From positions 716,069 through 780,068 of the forward strand of contig NW_023503305.1 of NCBI RefSeq assembly GCF_014529535.1: a stretch of DNA of 64,000 bases, read 5' to 3'. The DNA comes from Bradysia coprophila (taxonomy: Eukaryota; Arthropoda; Insecta; Diptera; Sciaridae). The notes under the pieces are model-generated. The model did no database searches. It was given only the letters and a program-made list of their open reading frames with translations, and was not told the DNA's origin. This document shows positions 50,451-62,605 of this stretch, in pieces. How positions within the stretch are numbered: the first letter of the stretch is position 1; each line of letters starts with the position of its first letter. A program made the position numbers and the translations under genes.

Positions 50451-51175
50451 CGCTTTACATTCGTTAATACCTTTCAAACAAAAAAAAATTCATGAAATTC
50501 GGTCAAAATTTACTCGAGATATTGTCAAAATACACCACGTTCACTGTACTTCCGAGTAGCCAGATAAGAGCTCACTCCAAGAGACCTAGCTCACGCTCCG
50601 GAGAACATAATTTCATAAAAAAAAAATTCCCTGATTGGTACGGTCAATACCTATCTAATAAAGCTAAAACAGACGAAATATGTTCAAATGTGGCCGACCT
50701 ACAAGCAAAAACTGCTTGCCGCCCTGTGCCTGTTCCACACCAAGGGGTCTAACTCACGAGTCGGTCATCCGATTTCCATAAACTTTTTTTTTGTCGATCG
50801 GTATTGTAAATACCTTTTATTTGACGGATCACTTACAAGTTTAACGTTTAAATATCCGGAGATATCTTCGAAAAACCGTAAAGCACTTATTGGGCCACAG
50901 CTCGGGAGGGGTCGATCCAAAATCACTCATCTTCGAACTTAGCCTGTCTGTTGACATTACCAAACGGGAAAAAAAAGAATTTTCAAAATCGGATGCGTTT
51001 TACTCAAGTTATCGTGCAGACAGACACACGGACAGACGGACATTTTTTTTCGCGGATTTGGCATCTCTAGACAACCACAATAGGTTTCCCCTTACTCAGG
51101 GAGTCCAATTCGACGTGTTACAAACGTATGCGTAAACCTATAAGACCCCAGTACTTCGTACGGGTCTAAAAATTG
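50400..51175 (+). repeat. Unclassified dispersed-repeat-like block
   Basis: The block differs from its flanks in composition. It carries phrases such as GTCGATCCAAAATCACTCAT, a tract of CAGACAGACACACGGACAG, and AAGACCCCAGTACTTCGTACG near the end. Overlapping plus-strand frames (about 80 codons each) shift between frames and have no domain. From memory similar blocks recur in insect genomes; this copy alone cannot prove it. Confidence 0.4.
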
Positions 51176-51525
51176 ACTCAATTTTTACCTTGAACGTTTT
51201 TATTTTAGATTAATTCAATTGTACATATAAAGTATTTTTTGCTTCTAAGTAATGCTAAATCAAATAAATATTAAATAAATTTTACAGCTAAATTATTTTT
51301 ATACAAAAAAAATATTTGATTTTGATGCAATTTAATACAGTGTCCGTTTACATTTGGATGATTTTTACAATTTGGATTATTTTCTTCTACTTTTTCAGTA
51401 AACATTACGAACACAGTGTGTATGTATAAACCTACTTCCTAAATACCATAAATTTACAAAACAAACCTCTTACACCATGAACATTGACACCCTAGTAAAC
51501 GCATATTTGTGGAACAGAGTCTCAC

Positions 51526-51661
51526 AATGCACCCAGCATAGTAATACAACATTTGGTGTCAACATACTATTAATGGTAGCAATCACAATAATATTAGTCA
51601 TACTAATAGTGGAGTGGTATTTTGACACACTAAAATATTCTATAAGTATGCTGGGTGCATT
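51526..51661. mobile_element. MITE-like foldback (136 bp)
   Basis: AATGCACCCAGCATA at the left pairs with TATGCTGGGTGCATT at the right. Imperfect pairing continues inward (GTGTCAA/TTGACAC, ATACTATTA/TACTAATAGT). Confidence 0.7.
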
Positions 51662-53701
51662 GCAGCTAACCATTAAATTGGAATGGAAACGCCAATGCAA
51701 ATGATATTTTTATGTGGATATAACATCTATTGGACATAACCACTACACAAAAAAAAAGACTGGGATATGACTCCAAATATTACAATTTTACTTCCAGACA
51801 CGTATCGCATACACGAGCTAGCCCTATTCACGTTAAAAAAAAATCTGTTTAACAATGTCCAGATGAATGTCTATTTTTTGTAAACTTTGATTGCCTTGCA
51901 CGACTTGGAATCAATTTTTTGTCAATTATGGTGTTCTAGAGTATTGATTAGTCTATCAGATAGAGAAACGAAATCGACATTCGTACGAAGTTCAGAAACG
52001 GATTTTTTTAACGTGAGGGGGGCTCAAGCTTACTTTACTACATTTGACCAACATGACACGAAGAAGTGTCCTGATTTGGTAAATATGCTTACTTGCATGG
52101 TTGCAACATGGTTGCAAATAGCAAAACTATCCATGTCGGTAGTATAATGTGTGCAGTACAAAATGTTTTCTATACGGTAATAGATGTTGTCTGCAAGCAA
52201 AATTTTACTATCAGCAGACACATTACAATTATGCGTACCCTGTTTGTATACCAGAAAATATCAACGTCAATCATACCATGCACCCCGTCGGAAAATACTA
52301 GCGGAACCTTCGTAAGAATTAAAATTATTCTCATGTAGATTGGAACGAAAGCTGAATTCAACTCGATGACGGTGTGTTAAAGATGATCAATGGTTAAGAA
52401 AATTGTTTACAATGTCAGGTAAGAAAATTTTTGCTCTGTAACGGGGTTTATAAAATAATTATTGGACTGTTGTGACACTCGACTAAAATTAATTTTACAA
52501 TTTTATCACATCGAACCACACTATACTTACTACACTCAATACGTACATGCGTTTTTCCTAACTTATAGTTTCTAATTTATAGATTTAAATAACATTTACC
52601 GTTCAAAACTTACATAACTGCTCAATTACCACATTTTATATCGTTCCATATTGCCCACTATATTTATTGAAATTTATATGCTTGTCGCTCTCTGTCAATC
52701 TTGTCTAAATCATATTGTTTTACATTTACCAAAAACTTATGACGATTGTCAGCATTTTCTTACAAAAATAAAAATTATCACACAAGTCTTGAAGACATGA
52801 TTTCATTGAAATCACTCCAATTTTGATTCAAAAACTATTAATCAAACGTCAGTCTTACCAAAGTTGTTTGCATTACAAGTGTGATGTAATCTTACGTTAT
52901 GCACTTCCATCTTTATAAAGAACCTATACCGATAGAGCAAACGGTGGAAGTAGTGCCTCTAGTGTGAAAATCATTGATCCGAGCCAAAACCGAGATCAGA
53001 CCGTAGGTATCATTCGTAAAGTATGTCACGCGTGTCGGCTATTTGCATCTCTTTCAATCATATTTTCGACCATATCTTGCATCCATCATCACTTTTGCAC
53101 GCGTGACATACTTGATGAACGATCCTATCGTCACAAGAAACAATGACTCATAGAACTTAGTGACATAGTTTTGGCCCGAGACATTCTTTCAATTTTTTTT
53201 TTTTTACAATGAAGCTCATTTTAGTGCAAATGTAAAAGAAAATGCAGAAGACACCATGGTCTACACTTTCGTACATTTCCACAAAAATGAGCCATGTCTC
53301 GGCTAAAAATATGTCACAAAGTTCTGTGGGTCTTTCCATCATAATTCCCTTTCTAACCATTATATTCGGCTCCAAATCAGGATGATCCAGGTTCATTTCT
53401 GAGAAATTGATTTCTCAAAATAGTCCATGACTTCACATCGTTGAGCGCACATCCTACACATATTTACAACTCACTTGTAATACATTCAACCTCTTATCAC
53501 CTAAGTTCTATTTTTTGTTGTTAACCATTCACAGACGGCAATAACATCACCAGCATGGAATCCTTTACTTCTTTTAATCGAAGCATTTGCGACAGATTGA
53601 AAAAAAAATTGTTTCTTACTTCACTACTTTCAACAATAACAATCAGCTATAGTCAGTCTAAATCGCGACAACAGATGACATAGCCGTCAATAAAGGGTTA
53701 A
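51662..53701. other. Non-coding stretch downstream of the CD36-family gene
   Basis: No gene seen. It probably includes the 3' UTR of the minus-strand receptor gene just below 53702. Confidence 0.45.
53000..53130. repeat. Foldback (about 130 bp)
   Basis: AAGTATGTCACGCGTG (53019-53034) pairs exactly with CACGCGTGACATACTT (53098-53113). Outer parts (GTAGGTATCATTCGT and ATGAACGATCCTATC) also mirror with mismatches. Confidence 0.7.
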
Positions 53702-56700
53702 CTAAACTTCACAACCGATTTGGTACTTGTGCTCGGCATCAGTGTATTTTTCGAACTCCTTCTTGATGTATGGAAACCAGTAAATTGCAGATTGTCTGGA
53801 AAAGGAAATGGAAAGACATTTTAATGTAAAAAGATCATGCCATTACTATGGTATAGTCATGAACGCCTCAAAGTGCCACCCGCCGTGTAAATCTCTTATT
53901 TTTATTAGTCCAGTGCTTCATGTGTTTATGAGTAATTTGTTCATGACTGTACACTGCTCAAAATTGTTTGTTTTTTTTTTTTTGACTAAAAGCAGGGTCG
54001 GGTCACATACCGAGATACCTAATATTGTCATGGAAAATTCACTTGAATACTACTGAAAATCGCATTTTACAGGTGATAGAGGTATAGAAAATTACATGCT
54101 TGGTATCACCACGACCTTGCCAGATCTATTATAAGATTCGAGTGTTTCTTATCATAGCCGAGATTCGCGTTTTAATCGAGACATAATTTTTACAAAAAAG
54201 CTCCACACATTGAAAACTGCTGTTGTGTTCATGCATTGCGTAGAGTTATTCTGTGACAAGAGGTGTGGAAATCCAATTAAATGCCTGATTAGACCACAAC
54301 AATTAGCGTTTGAATGCGGATATAACTAACACCACGCTCGAATCTGTTAAAATGACATGTTTCCCTCTAATTTTGTGGTAACTTAAATTACTAATTGGTT
54401 TCACACATGCAAAACATTTCCATTGTACACACAGAACAAAACACTCACTTCACATCTCTTTTCGGGCTGTACTCATTCCTGGACGTTGCTGAAAAGCAAT
54501 GTGATATGGCAGCAACAGCAAACAACGACACGCCGAGAACACACAGCAAACATACCAAACCAACTTGAACGTATGGCAATATGTTGAACAGTAGATGTAA
54601 TAGTACAATTAGGCCGGGCGTAAGCCTTTCAACGGATATTTCCAACCACACAATTGGTAAAACAATATTGTCGAATGGTTTCACGCGACTGTTGAACTTT
54701 GTTTTGTCTAACAGCAGATTGATTTGTAGACGCGAATGCACTCTCATTGGCACGCCCAATTGCTGTGTATGCAAGAGGAAAATTGATTGGAAAAGTTGTC
54801 ACACGTGATGTCTGTTTGCACTTACGGGTTGTAGAACAATTTCGGAACCATGTTTCTCTGCATTTGGTTGAAGGCCATCAACTTCGTCAAGTAAAGTTGG
54901 ATCGGATCGGTAAAAGTGAGGATATGACACTGCAGCTGGTATATCTGGAAATTATGGAACAGAAATTTATTAGATTTTGAATTGATAAACGCAATGTTGA
55001 GCTTTTCTTGGATTTAGCGGCGTTGTATTGACGAAAGAAATCCATGAAAAGGTCAACATTTACATGAACGGCGAAGAAACAAAACCCACAATTGATAAAC
55101 GCAATGTAAAGAAATTAACTTCCTAATATACTAGTACGCTGAGAAGCGTGAAAAATTCCTCATCCTACCCATCCATTCATGTGGAATTATTTATGAGTGA
55201 AATTTGAAATATTAAAACGACAACAAGTTGATGAGTGATAAGTTAGACCAAAGTCTCAATCCAAAGTTTAGCATCGCCATCGACACAAACCAGTGGGCAA
55301 TTTAGCAAAGATTCAAACCATCATTGATACTTCACCTCATCATAAAGAATGATGAAAAATTAGGTTTTTTTAAAGAAAAATTGTTAGGTGGTTTGGTATA
55401 GCAGTAGATTACATTGGGTGGTGCGGAAGTAATGCATCACATAACAGAGCTTCGTTTTTCCCCGTTTTTCGGCCAGAGTGTAGTTGTATACTTCGCCTTC
55501 GGTTCGGATATACAAACTTCACACCTGTCGAAAAACAATTACCAAAAACACACGAGTGCGTTTGAGAGCATCCGAAAGTTGTGTTCGTATTAATGCATTA
55601 AGCAGCACCAATGTATTCTTGACCATGTGAAAATTGATTATCACAAAGGAATTCATGTAATGGTCAACTTTCGCATGGAGCAGACAATAATGGTTAGTAG
55701 GCTACATTGGATACTGCGAAAGTAATGCATTACATCACAAACAATTGTTCGACAAGTTCCTTGTTTTCCAAGTTTTTCGACAAACTCTACACTTGTCGAA
55801 AAGACAGTTACCGAAGCTTGTTGTTCAAGAACACTCGAGTGAGTTTGCGAGTATCAGAAAGTTGTTTCCCTAGTAATGAATTACGCACCAACATCAGATG
55901 TAGTTTATTGCCCGCGCCATGCGAACGTTTATTATCACAAAGGAACTAACACGTAAAATGGGCTAAAATATTATTCGTGTAATGGATCATTTTCACAGGT
56001 GACAAACTGCCACATAAAGTTCAACTTTCCCAAGGGTCAGGCAATAAAAATTATTTACTCAACAATGAGTCCTTTGGGTTGAGTGAAATTTTCGCTTATC
56101 GCAGACACCTCGTATGAAACCAACAAGAGTCTTAGTTTTACGTAATTTTTCTCGAGAAAATGGTAATGCCATTGTCGTATGCGGATCTGAAGTTTGTTTA
56201 TTTACTTAAAAATGATTATTTAAGTAGAAACTGGCGCGGTGGCAGGACGTGACAGCTAAATTGCTGTAATGCTGTTTAATGGTGATGGTAATCACTGGTT
56301 TATCTTAAAAGGTCAACATTTTATGTGGTCTGTTTTCGGTCGCATAACTTGATTGATTATGTTTTGTTTTGTTGTGCAGGAATTTCCAAGTAATTCAAAA
56401 ACCCTCTGCTTCAATTGACTACCTACATAGACACAAACATTCTTTACTTACTGTAATAGCACGGCGTTATATTGCCGAGTCCTTTCCGCAAACACTTTCC
56501 CTTCGGACAGAAGCACGACGAACTGGGATCGACAACGTCACTATCGAATGCATTTTCAGTCAATTCAAAGTAGTATGCCTGCAACCCGTCTATTTCACCG
56601 GCATGATCGAATCGGATCGGCAGCGTGCGACAGAACGCTTTTCGATACACACGAAACTCTTCATTTTGTGATATGTTTTGTGGGAACAGCGTACCATCGT

Positions 56701-58115
56701 ATGTACCACGCAGTGTATTGCATACTGTGTTTCTGTTCAAGTTTGCTCGGTTGGTTAAGTTGACCTTTTTTACGTTAAATCAATTTTTTTGGGATATTCT
56801 TACTTTGATCCGTCCTTTTCATTATTCGAGTAGCCCCAATAGTCCAATCCGGCTAATCCGTTCCACGAATCGATTGAGTAATCTCGAATCTGCGGTTTGT
56901 ATGTTTCATGTGAGGTTTCATGTGTGTCTTCAATAAAAAATCAATATTTTCCCATCAAATACGCTGAACAAACAAATCGTGCGGTCTATTTACCTTTCTG
57001 ATACAATGACTCAGCCATATTCATCAGTTCACTATCGATGAAATTATTCGAAAAATTCTCGTCGCCGTTGTCGTATTTGGGTTCGGTGTGCGGAACGTTG
57101 AGCTGTTTTTCGGTTTCTCGACGTTGCAGTTCCACTTGTTGCGGAAGATTCATTGTAACAGCATTCGATCCTTCGTCGAACATCTTTTGAAAGGATCACG
57201 AATGAATTGATTAGTATTTTGTCGGATGTCATTTAATTACAGAAACTTACTCTGTCTAACAATCCAAATGATTCAAATGTAATGATGCTTGGTATGACAT
57301 TGGCGGCTAGTTTCACCAATGGATCATCATAGCCCCATAAGTAGTCGTCAACGGTTAGGTTGAGCATCGGCTGTGAGTTAATTGTTGCTGTCAACGTGCT
57401 GAGTGCTAAGGCTGTAGAGAAAAGCGAACGTCAGTCTTTCGCTAATGAACAACTGTTCACCATGAAGTGAACCCACAGGCCGACAAAGGCAAAATTTGGA
57501 ATAAAATTCTCCATTAAAATTTACTTTACATACCAGCAAATACGGACATTTCTGCAGCTGCCGACGATGCACCTAAATATGGAATATTCGGTACGGTAAC
57601 GATGTCTATTTTGGGGTCACCAATTGATCGTTCGGGTATAAATTGAACAGTCCTCTTCGGGAAATAAGTCAATGTGCCGTTACTGTTGAAGGTATAGTTG
57701 GTATGTTCCAAGAATTCGCTGCACCAAGTAACGAAAAGATATTTGTTTAAAACAAATTCTGTGAAATTCGTTTGATATTGAAGCTTACCGGTACACATAG
57801 GGTCCAACTTCTTGCAATTTTAATTTCGAATCTTCCTTATTCAGAAAAGCTTCCACATTTGTTACATTGAACACATACACACTGATGAAGACTTCAAGTG
57901 GTGGACTTTTGAATAAATAGAACAGCAAAGATCCTTCCCTGATCGACAGTTGCTGTAATTGATATAGAAAAACCGCATGATATTCGGGAACGTGTAAATC
58001 ATTCGTTATTTTGTGTTACTTACATCCTTGACTATCTGTGCAATCGGATCAAATAAAACTATTAAAGAGGCAGTGCAGACGAACAGTGTACCGAGTGCTG
58101 CAAATTTGAATCGAC
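53702..58115 (-). CDS. CD36-family scavenger receptor class B, with one frameshift
   Basis: Two-pass membrane receptor for lipids or modified ligands. Ten exons read on the minus strand: 58115-58024, 57952-57789, 57718-57534, 57412-57251, 57183-56994, 56927-56804, 56732-56452, 54944-54826, 54762-54449 and 53795-53702. Exon 1 here holds the N-terminal membrane segment (ALGTLFVCTASLIVLF). Then come FNVTNVEAFL, KLQEVGPYVYR, TYFPKRTVQF, YLWGYDDPLVKLA, MFDEGSNAVTMNL, YSIDSWNGLAGLDYWGY, cysteine-rich SSSCFCPKGKC, YPHFYRSDPTLLDEVDGLQP, the C-terminal membrane segment (LVCLLCVLGVSLFAVAAI) and a tail ending YQIGCEV. Total is about 575 residues. The fourth exon has one base too many near 57360. The start codon exon is missing; a tiny candidate (ATG CCG GCA G, 59854-59845) joins in phase but has a weak donor. 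It may be SCARB1-like; the exact subfamily is not certain. Confidence 0.9.
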
Positions 58116-60966
58116 CTGGAAACGAACCATATTCGAATTAATCTTAAAATTTGTTGAATATTGGGGAGATTTGATATGACGAATGGCCTGGTAAACGAGC
58201 CATTTTGTTAATGTGACTTAGACGAAGGAATATATAGAATCTTAGCCTAGACGAAATTGTTATGAAATTACGGGTTGTAAGTTACTCGTTATAGTTCCAT
58301 CGTTTTGAAAAGTAACACTAAGAAGCCTACTGTCGAAGTTTAACATTCTTTTGATTTAAAGGAGATGGGAGATCAGAATAAATTTCCATTTAGGTTCGTT
58401 TTCTATAACAAAGACCCTTCAGAGCCAAATAAACTCGAAACTATTCCATTAAGAAAGTTTGACATTATCGCGTACCTTTACAGTGGTTATTTTCCTCTAT
58501 ATCATTTAGAACACGCAAAATATAAAAATTTTAATTTTATTTATCGAGCCTTTTTTTAATGCCACGATAAAAGTCGCAGAGTTTACGATTGATCGTTAAG
58601 ACTACTGATACAAATTTTACGACAGACCATCAAAATATTTATGCACCCAACGCAGTTGAATGATCCCCTTTAGAACTCTCCGAGTATAAATCGGTCAAAT
58701 CGGTACATGCGTCAGTACTCAAACAGCGTACGTAAAAAGTAAAATGTTTTCACTTATTGGACATAATCTTAATGGGCTCGTCAAACTACAGCCAGTTTTG
58801 GAGTTTTTACGATTGATCGTTAAATACTGATGGGTTCATTATTGATACCGAGATAAGTTTACCTAAGATCGTCAAACATATTCCGTCAGTAAACATTTTT
58901 TCACTTCAGGTAATTTCTATAATCCTCAACAGAAATGTTAAAAATGTCTTTATATGGACACTTGTAAGAAATAAGGGCATTTAAGGACAAAGTTTCAATG
59001 AAAAATTGATTATATTGGTATTGAGGTGTCGCAGACCAATTGTTGTTCTTACACACTTGATTTGGACCTTATTATAGAAGAAATATCGCCACCGAACGCT
59101 GATGGAACACACTGATTTAGTCCTTTAGTCCGCGAAGCCAAGAAATTCGACAAATTGGTCGATATTGAGGAACACGTAGTTTCCGATCTTTTGGAAACTG
59201 GAGTGATTGCATTTTAGATATTCAGATTTTCAATCAACTATTAAATATACCATTTACAAAGATCTCGATCAAGAAACTCGACTATGAATCCACAAGCGGC
59301 AGACGTATTATTGTTTGATTGTTAATTGAAAAAATATTCAAAACACGCTTGAAATATCAGGAAAATGAGGACAAAATGAGAAAAATTAGGAAAATGAAGA
59401 CATTAGGGTAATTCTCTAACTCTCGTAAATCCTTCGGATACCTCTTCAGTTTATGCTTGTGAATGAAAAACTGGTAAAAATAAAGGGTTTTCATCGAAAT
59501 GGGTCTAAATGAGTTTAACGTGGGGTCTGGACTCTGTTACCGACTTCTGGTAAGCTTATACTGCCTCATTCGTCCTAAATAAAAGTTTTTGTTGCAAGTA
59601 TCCGATAGGTTTGTGCGGGTAAGAGAACAAACTGCATCTGAGACACACCCTAGATGACATGTTGAATCCCTGTAATATTGTCTTTACAGCAACAAGTGTA
59701 CCAGGAACATTCAACTTGACTTATCAGCTTTTTTTCGTTAATAAAAAATCTGATTAGCGCATGCTTGTTACGAATGCCACTCTCTTAAAGATTTCATTTA
59801 TTTTATAACTTAAAAATTAATTGGCTGATTTTAAACTGATAGACCTGCCGGCATCCCACCTTTGCCAAAGAGAAGCCGACGACACGTGCATGATTTATCA
59901 CTAAACGATCTAAACAAATAAAAACTAAGCTAACAAACACCTCAAATTTTAAACACGTTTTAGAGAATCATTAAAAATTATATCGTTAATAATGAATCAT
60001 TATTAATGAATGCAAACAAAATTCACATACATAAAAAAACGTAAACAAAAATAATTTGAGAGAAAAAAAAATTGTCACTTAATCCGAACCAACAACAAAA
60101 TCCTAATTCTCCATCGTCTTTTTAATATTATTATAATTACAAGTTTTGTGAATTTCAGCACGTTTTATATAATTAATTTATCTCGTATCGAGACGCATCT
60201 ACAACGTCACGATAAAAAAAAATATCAAGTTCAAATTCAGGACCATTAACCTGCTCTAAATGAATCCGAACATTTCTTCAAGAAAGAATTGTCTACTTCC
60301 GCAAACATCTCACTTTGCGTAGGTTAAACAAAACAAAAAAAATGCTAAATAAAAACTTGAAGAGCAAAAAAAACGGAAGGAATAAAAGATACATCAGATT
60401 AAAGCCATCAAGCTATACGTGCTACCTTTGTCGTAGACATATTATGATGGTAATGTTATAATCCAAAAATAAACGAAAAAAAAAGTTGATTTTCACTCTT
60501 TTTTATTGTCTCTCGTATTGCGTGAGTATTTCTCTGCAGATAATTATACGTGTCCATTCTGACGTCTGATGATCTACATAATCTGCCAATCTGAGCAATA
60601 TACGCTGAACGATTTACATGTGAAAAATGAAGAAAAAAAAATCGCTGTGCTGTACATGTATGTCAGTCAAGAAACGTGTTTGCAAGAGTTAAGAAAAAAT
60701 CGTATTAGTCACTCTTAATGGAAGGAGAGAGCTTAAAGATTATTTATGTAATGAAAGTATAACGACTATATGAACGACCTTGACCGAAAGTGAATTTATA
60801 TTTTCTGATATATAGGTGGATTAATTCAACAAAAATGATTTATTGGTGCCTTAGCGTTATTCAAATTGGTTGTCTGGGGAAAGTAATCAATAATGCTTAT
60901 ATTTCCGGCGTCCGTTTACATCAAAACTTTTGATTGACTTTTAGACACGTCATTATTTTTCTATAA
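58116..60966. other. Upstream region of the CD36-family gene
   Basis: It must contain the missing first exon. Isolated coding-like pieces occur on the plus strand (58365-58559, starting MGDQNKFPFRF; and about 59131-59217, REAKKFDKLVDIEEHVV) with no match I recognise. The rest is AT-rich with no visible feature. Confidence 0.35.
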
Positions 60967-62605
60967 TTGAAAATGTTAACTGATTTCATTTCTCCCGAAA
61001 TTATAAAACATGGTGCATGGAATGCCTCTTCGGTTGTCTCCAAAAACAATGGAGCGCTTTGCTCACATGAAATATGCATTTACTTTGCCTATTCAGGTAA
61101 AGCACAGTACGGACGTGGTTCCACATTTGAATTTAGTCGAGTAGTAATACTGCTCTTTGCTTCGATATTTGGAACCACGGGCGTAATGTACTATAAATAT
61201 ACCCAGACGATACATTCATTCAGACCAAGAATTTTTTTTTTTTCTTCAACAGTACAACGAATCAAGCATTGAAATAAACGGCTATTCATCTGCTATCGAT
61301 ACTTTGGCTGGTCCTGGTGTTATCTTATATAGAGGAAAAAATATCGAAGTAATAGATTTTGTATGAAACGCTGTTAAAAATTATGTTTTTTCCTGGCAGT
61401 AAGACTAAGTTTCCCTATCCTTTTTTTTGTCCAGAATATTTTCCAGTTTTCCGCACTTTTTATATCAGCAAATAGAAGGCACTTACACAAATGAAGTAGC
61501 AGATTTTATAATTTTATTACGATACGCATGCCGTTTCTAAAAAGCTAATTTCTTTACTGATATAGAATCGACCTACATCACTTTCGTGCCATATACTCCA
61601 AATAAAATCATTGAACCATGTGTTCCTTTTGATGTGAGAGTTATAATAGATAAACTATGTCGAAAGAGTTTAAATACAAACATACGTTGGTTGTGTTATT
61701 CAATTCGCCATGTTATATCTACTACCAGCCGCTTTTAACACATTTCAAACGAATTAATATGCAATTCATTTAAATTTACATGGAAATAACCTTGAAAGCA
61801 TATGAATTTCACCAAATTTTATTTGAAAAAATGCACCTAAGCATATGGTGTGTATATACCTATAATGGTGATCTTGGTCTACTTTCCACTAAGCCAATAA
61901 ACACCCAAATTTTGATGCGAAACATCGTTACAAATTAGGCATCGACAATCGTAAGAATGATCTTAATATTAAGCCAACGCAGAGTAAAATAAGTGATTAA
62001 GCGGACGTACCACATTTGCTATTCGATAGATGAACAAGGAAAATTACCCGAGGTAACAACCGACAAGGAAAGCGTTCCACCTAGCATTTCTCGCTAAATA
62101 TATTTTTCTTGCGGCATTCCGGTAATATAATTAATGGAAATGAAATGAAAAGCAACCCTTATTCCTAAACTTATTGTTAAACTTTTGCAATAGAGTCGTA
62201 TACCCTGAAGACGAAATGTAACAAAAAAAATCAATTTGCTTTGAATTTACAATTGCATTATATTGCAAAATGCTCATATTACGATATTCAGTTTTATGTG
62301 AAATGTGAATGTTGCTGGCGATAGTGTTTCTGCAATTTCTCACTTGGGTTTTTCTGGTTTAACAAGGGAACATTTTATTTTAATCATAGATAAATCTCGT
62401 TATACTTAAGACGAATGGGATTTACTAGTGGATTTTTGGAACAAGTGAAACTTACATAGGAATAGTTCGAAGTTCTCAGAAATCAGGCTGATTCCAGGTT
62501 GGAAAGTAATTGACAATCAGTACATTAGTTATCGCTTCCACTTTGGCATAAAAATTACTTTGACCCATATATGTAACCCAGCCGAAATGGTGTTCGTCTA
62601 CTAGA
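60967..62605 (+). pseudogene. Chain of coding-like segments; unidentified gene or relic
   Basis: Several short open segments on the plus strand look coding. An ATG at 60973 opens a frame (MLTDFISPEIIKHG). The next piece follows a very strong acceptor (long T-run, CTTCAACAG, at 61252) and reads YNESSIEINGYSSAIDTLAG. Another follows TTTTTTTGTCCAG near 61434 (IFSSFPHFLYQQIEGTYTNE). Another runs from about 61565 to 61738 (STYITFVPYTPNKIIEPCV). Others lie near 62010-62096 (YHICYSIDEQGKLPEV) and 62459-62603 (SEIRLIPGWKVIDNQYISYR). Phases do not all join cleanly: the first segment only meets the second in frame through a GTAATG donor. I do not recognise the protein. It may be a decayed gene or a rapidly evolving one. 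Confidence 0.25.

Noticed and set aside
59845..59854. First coding exon of the CD36-family gene (ATG CCG GCA G)
   Set aside because: It joins in phase with GRFKFAALG, but a 10-nt exon with a weak GTCTAT donor can arise by chance, so it is mentioned, not annotated.
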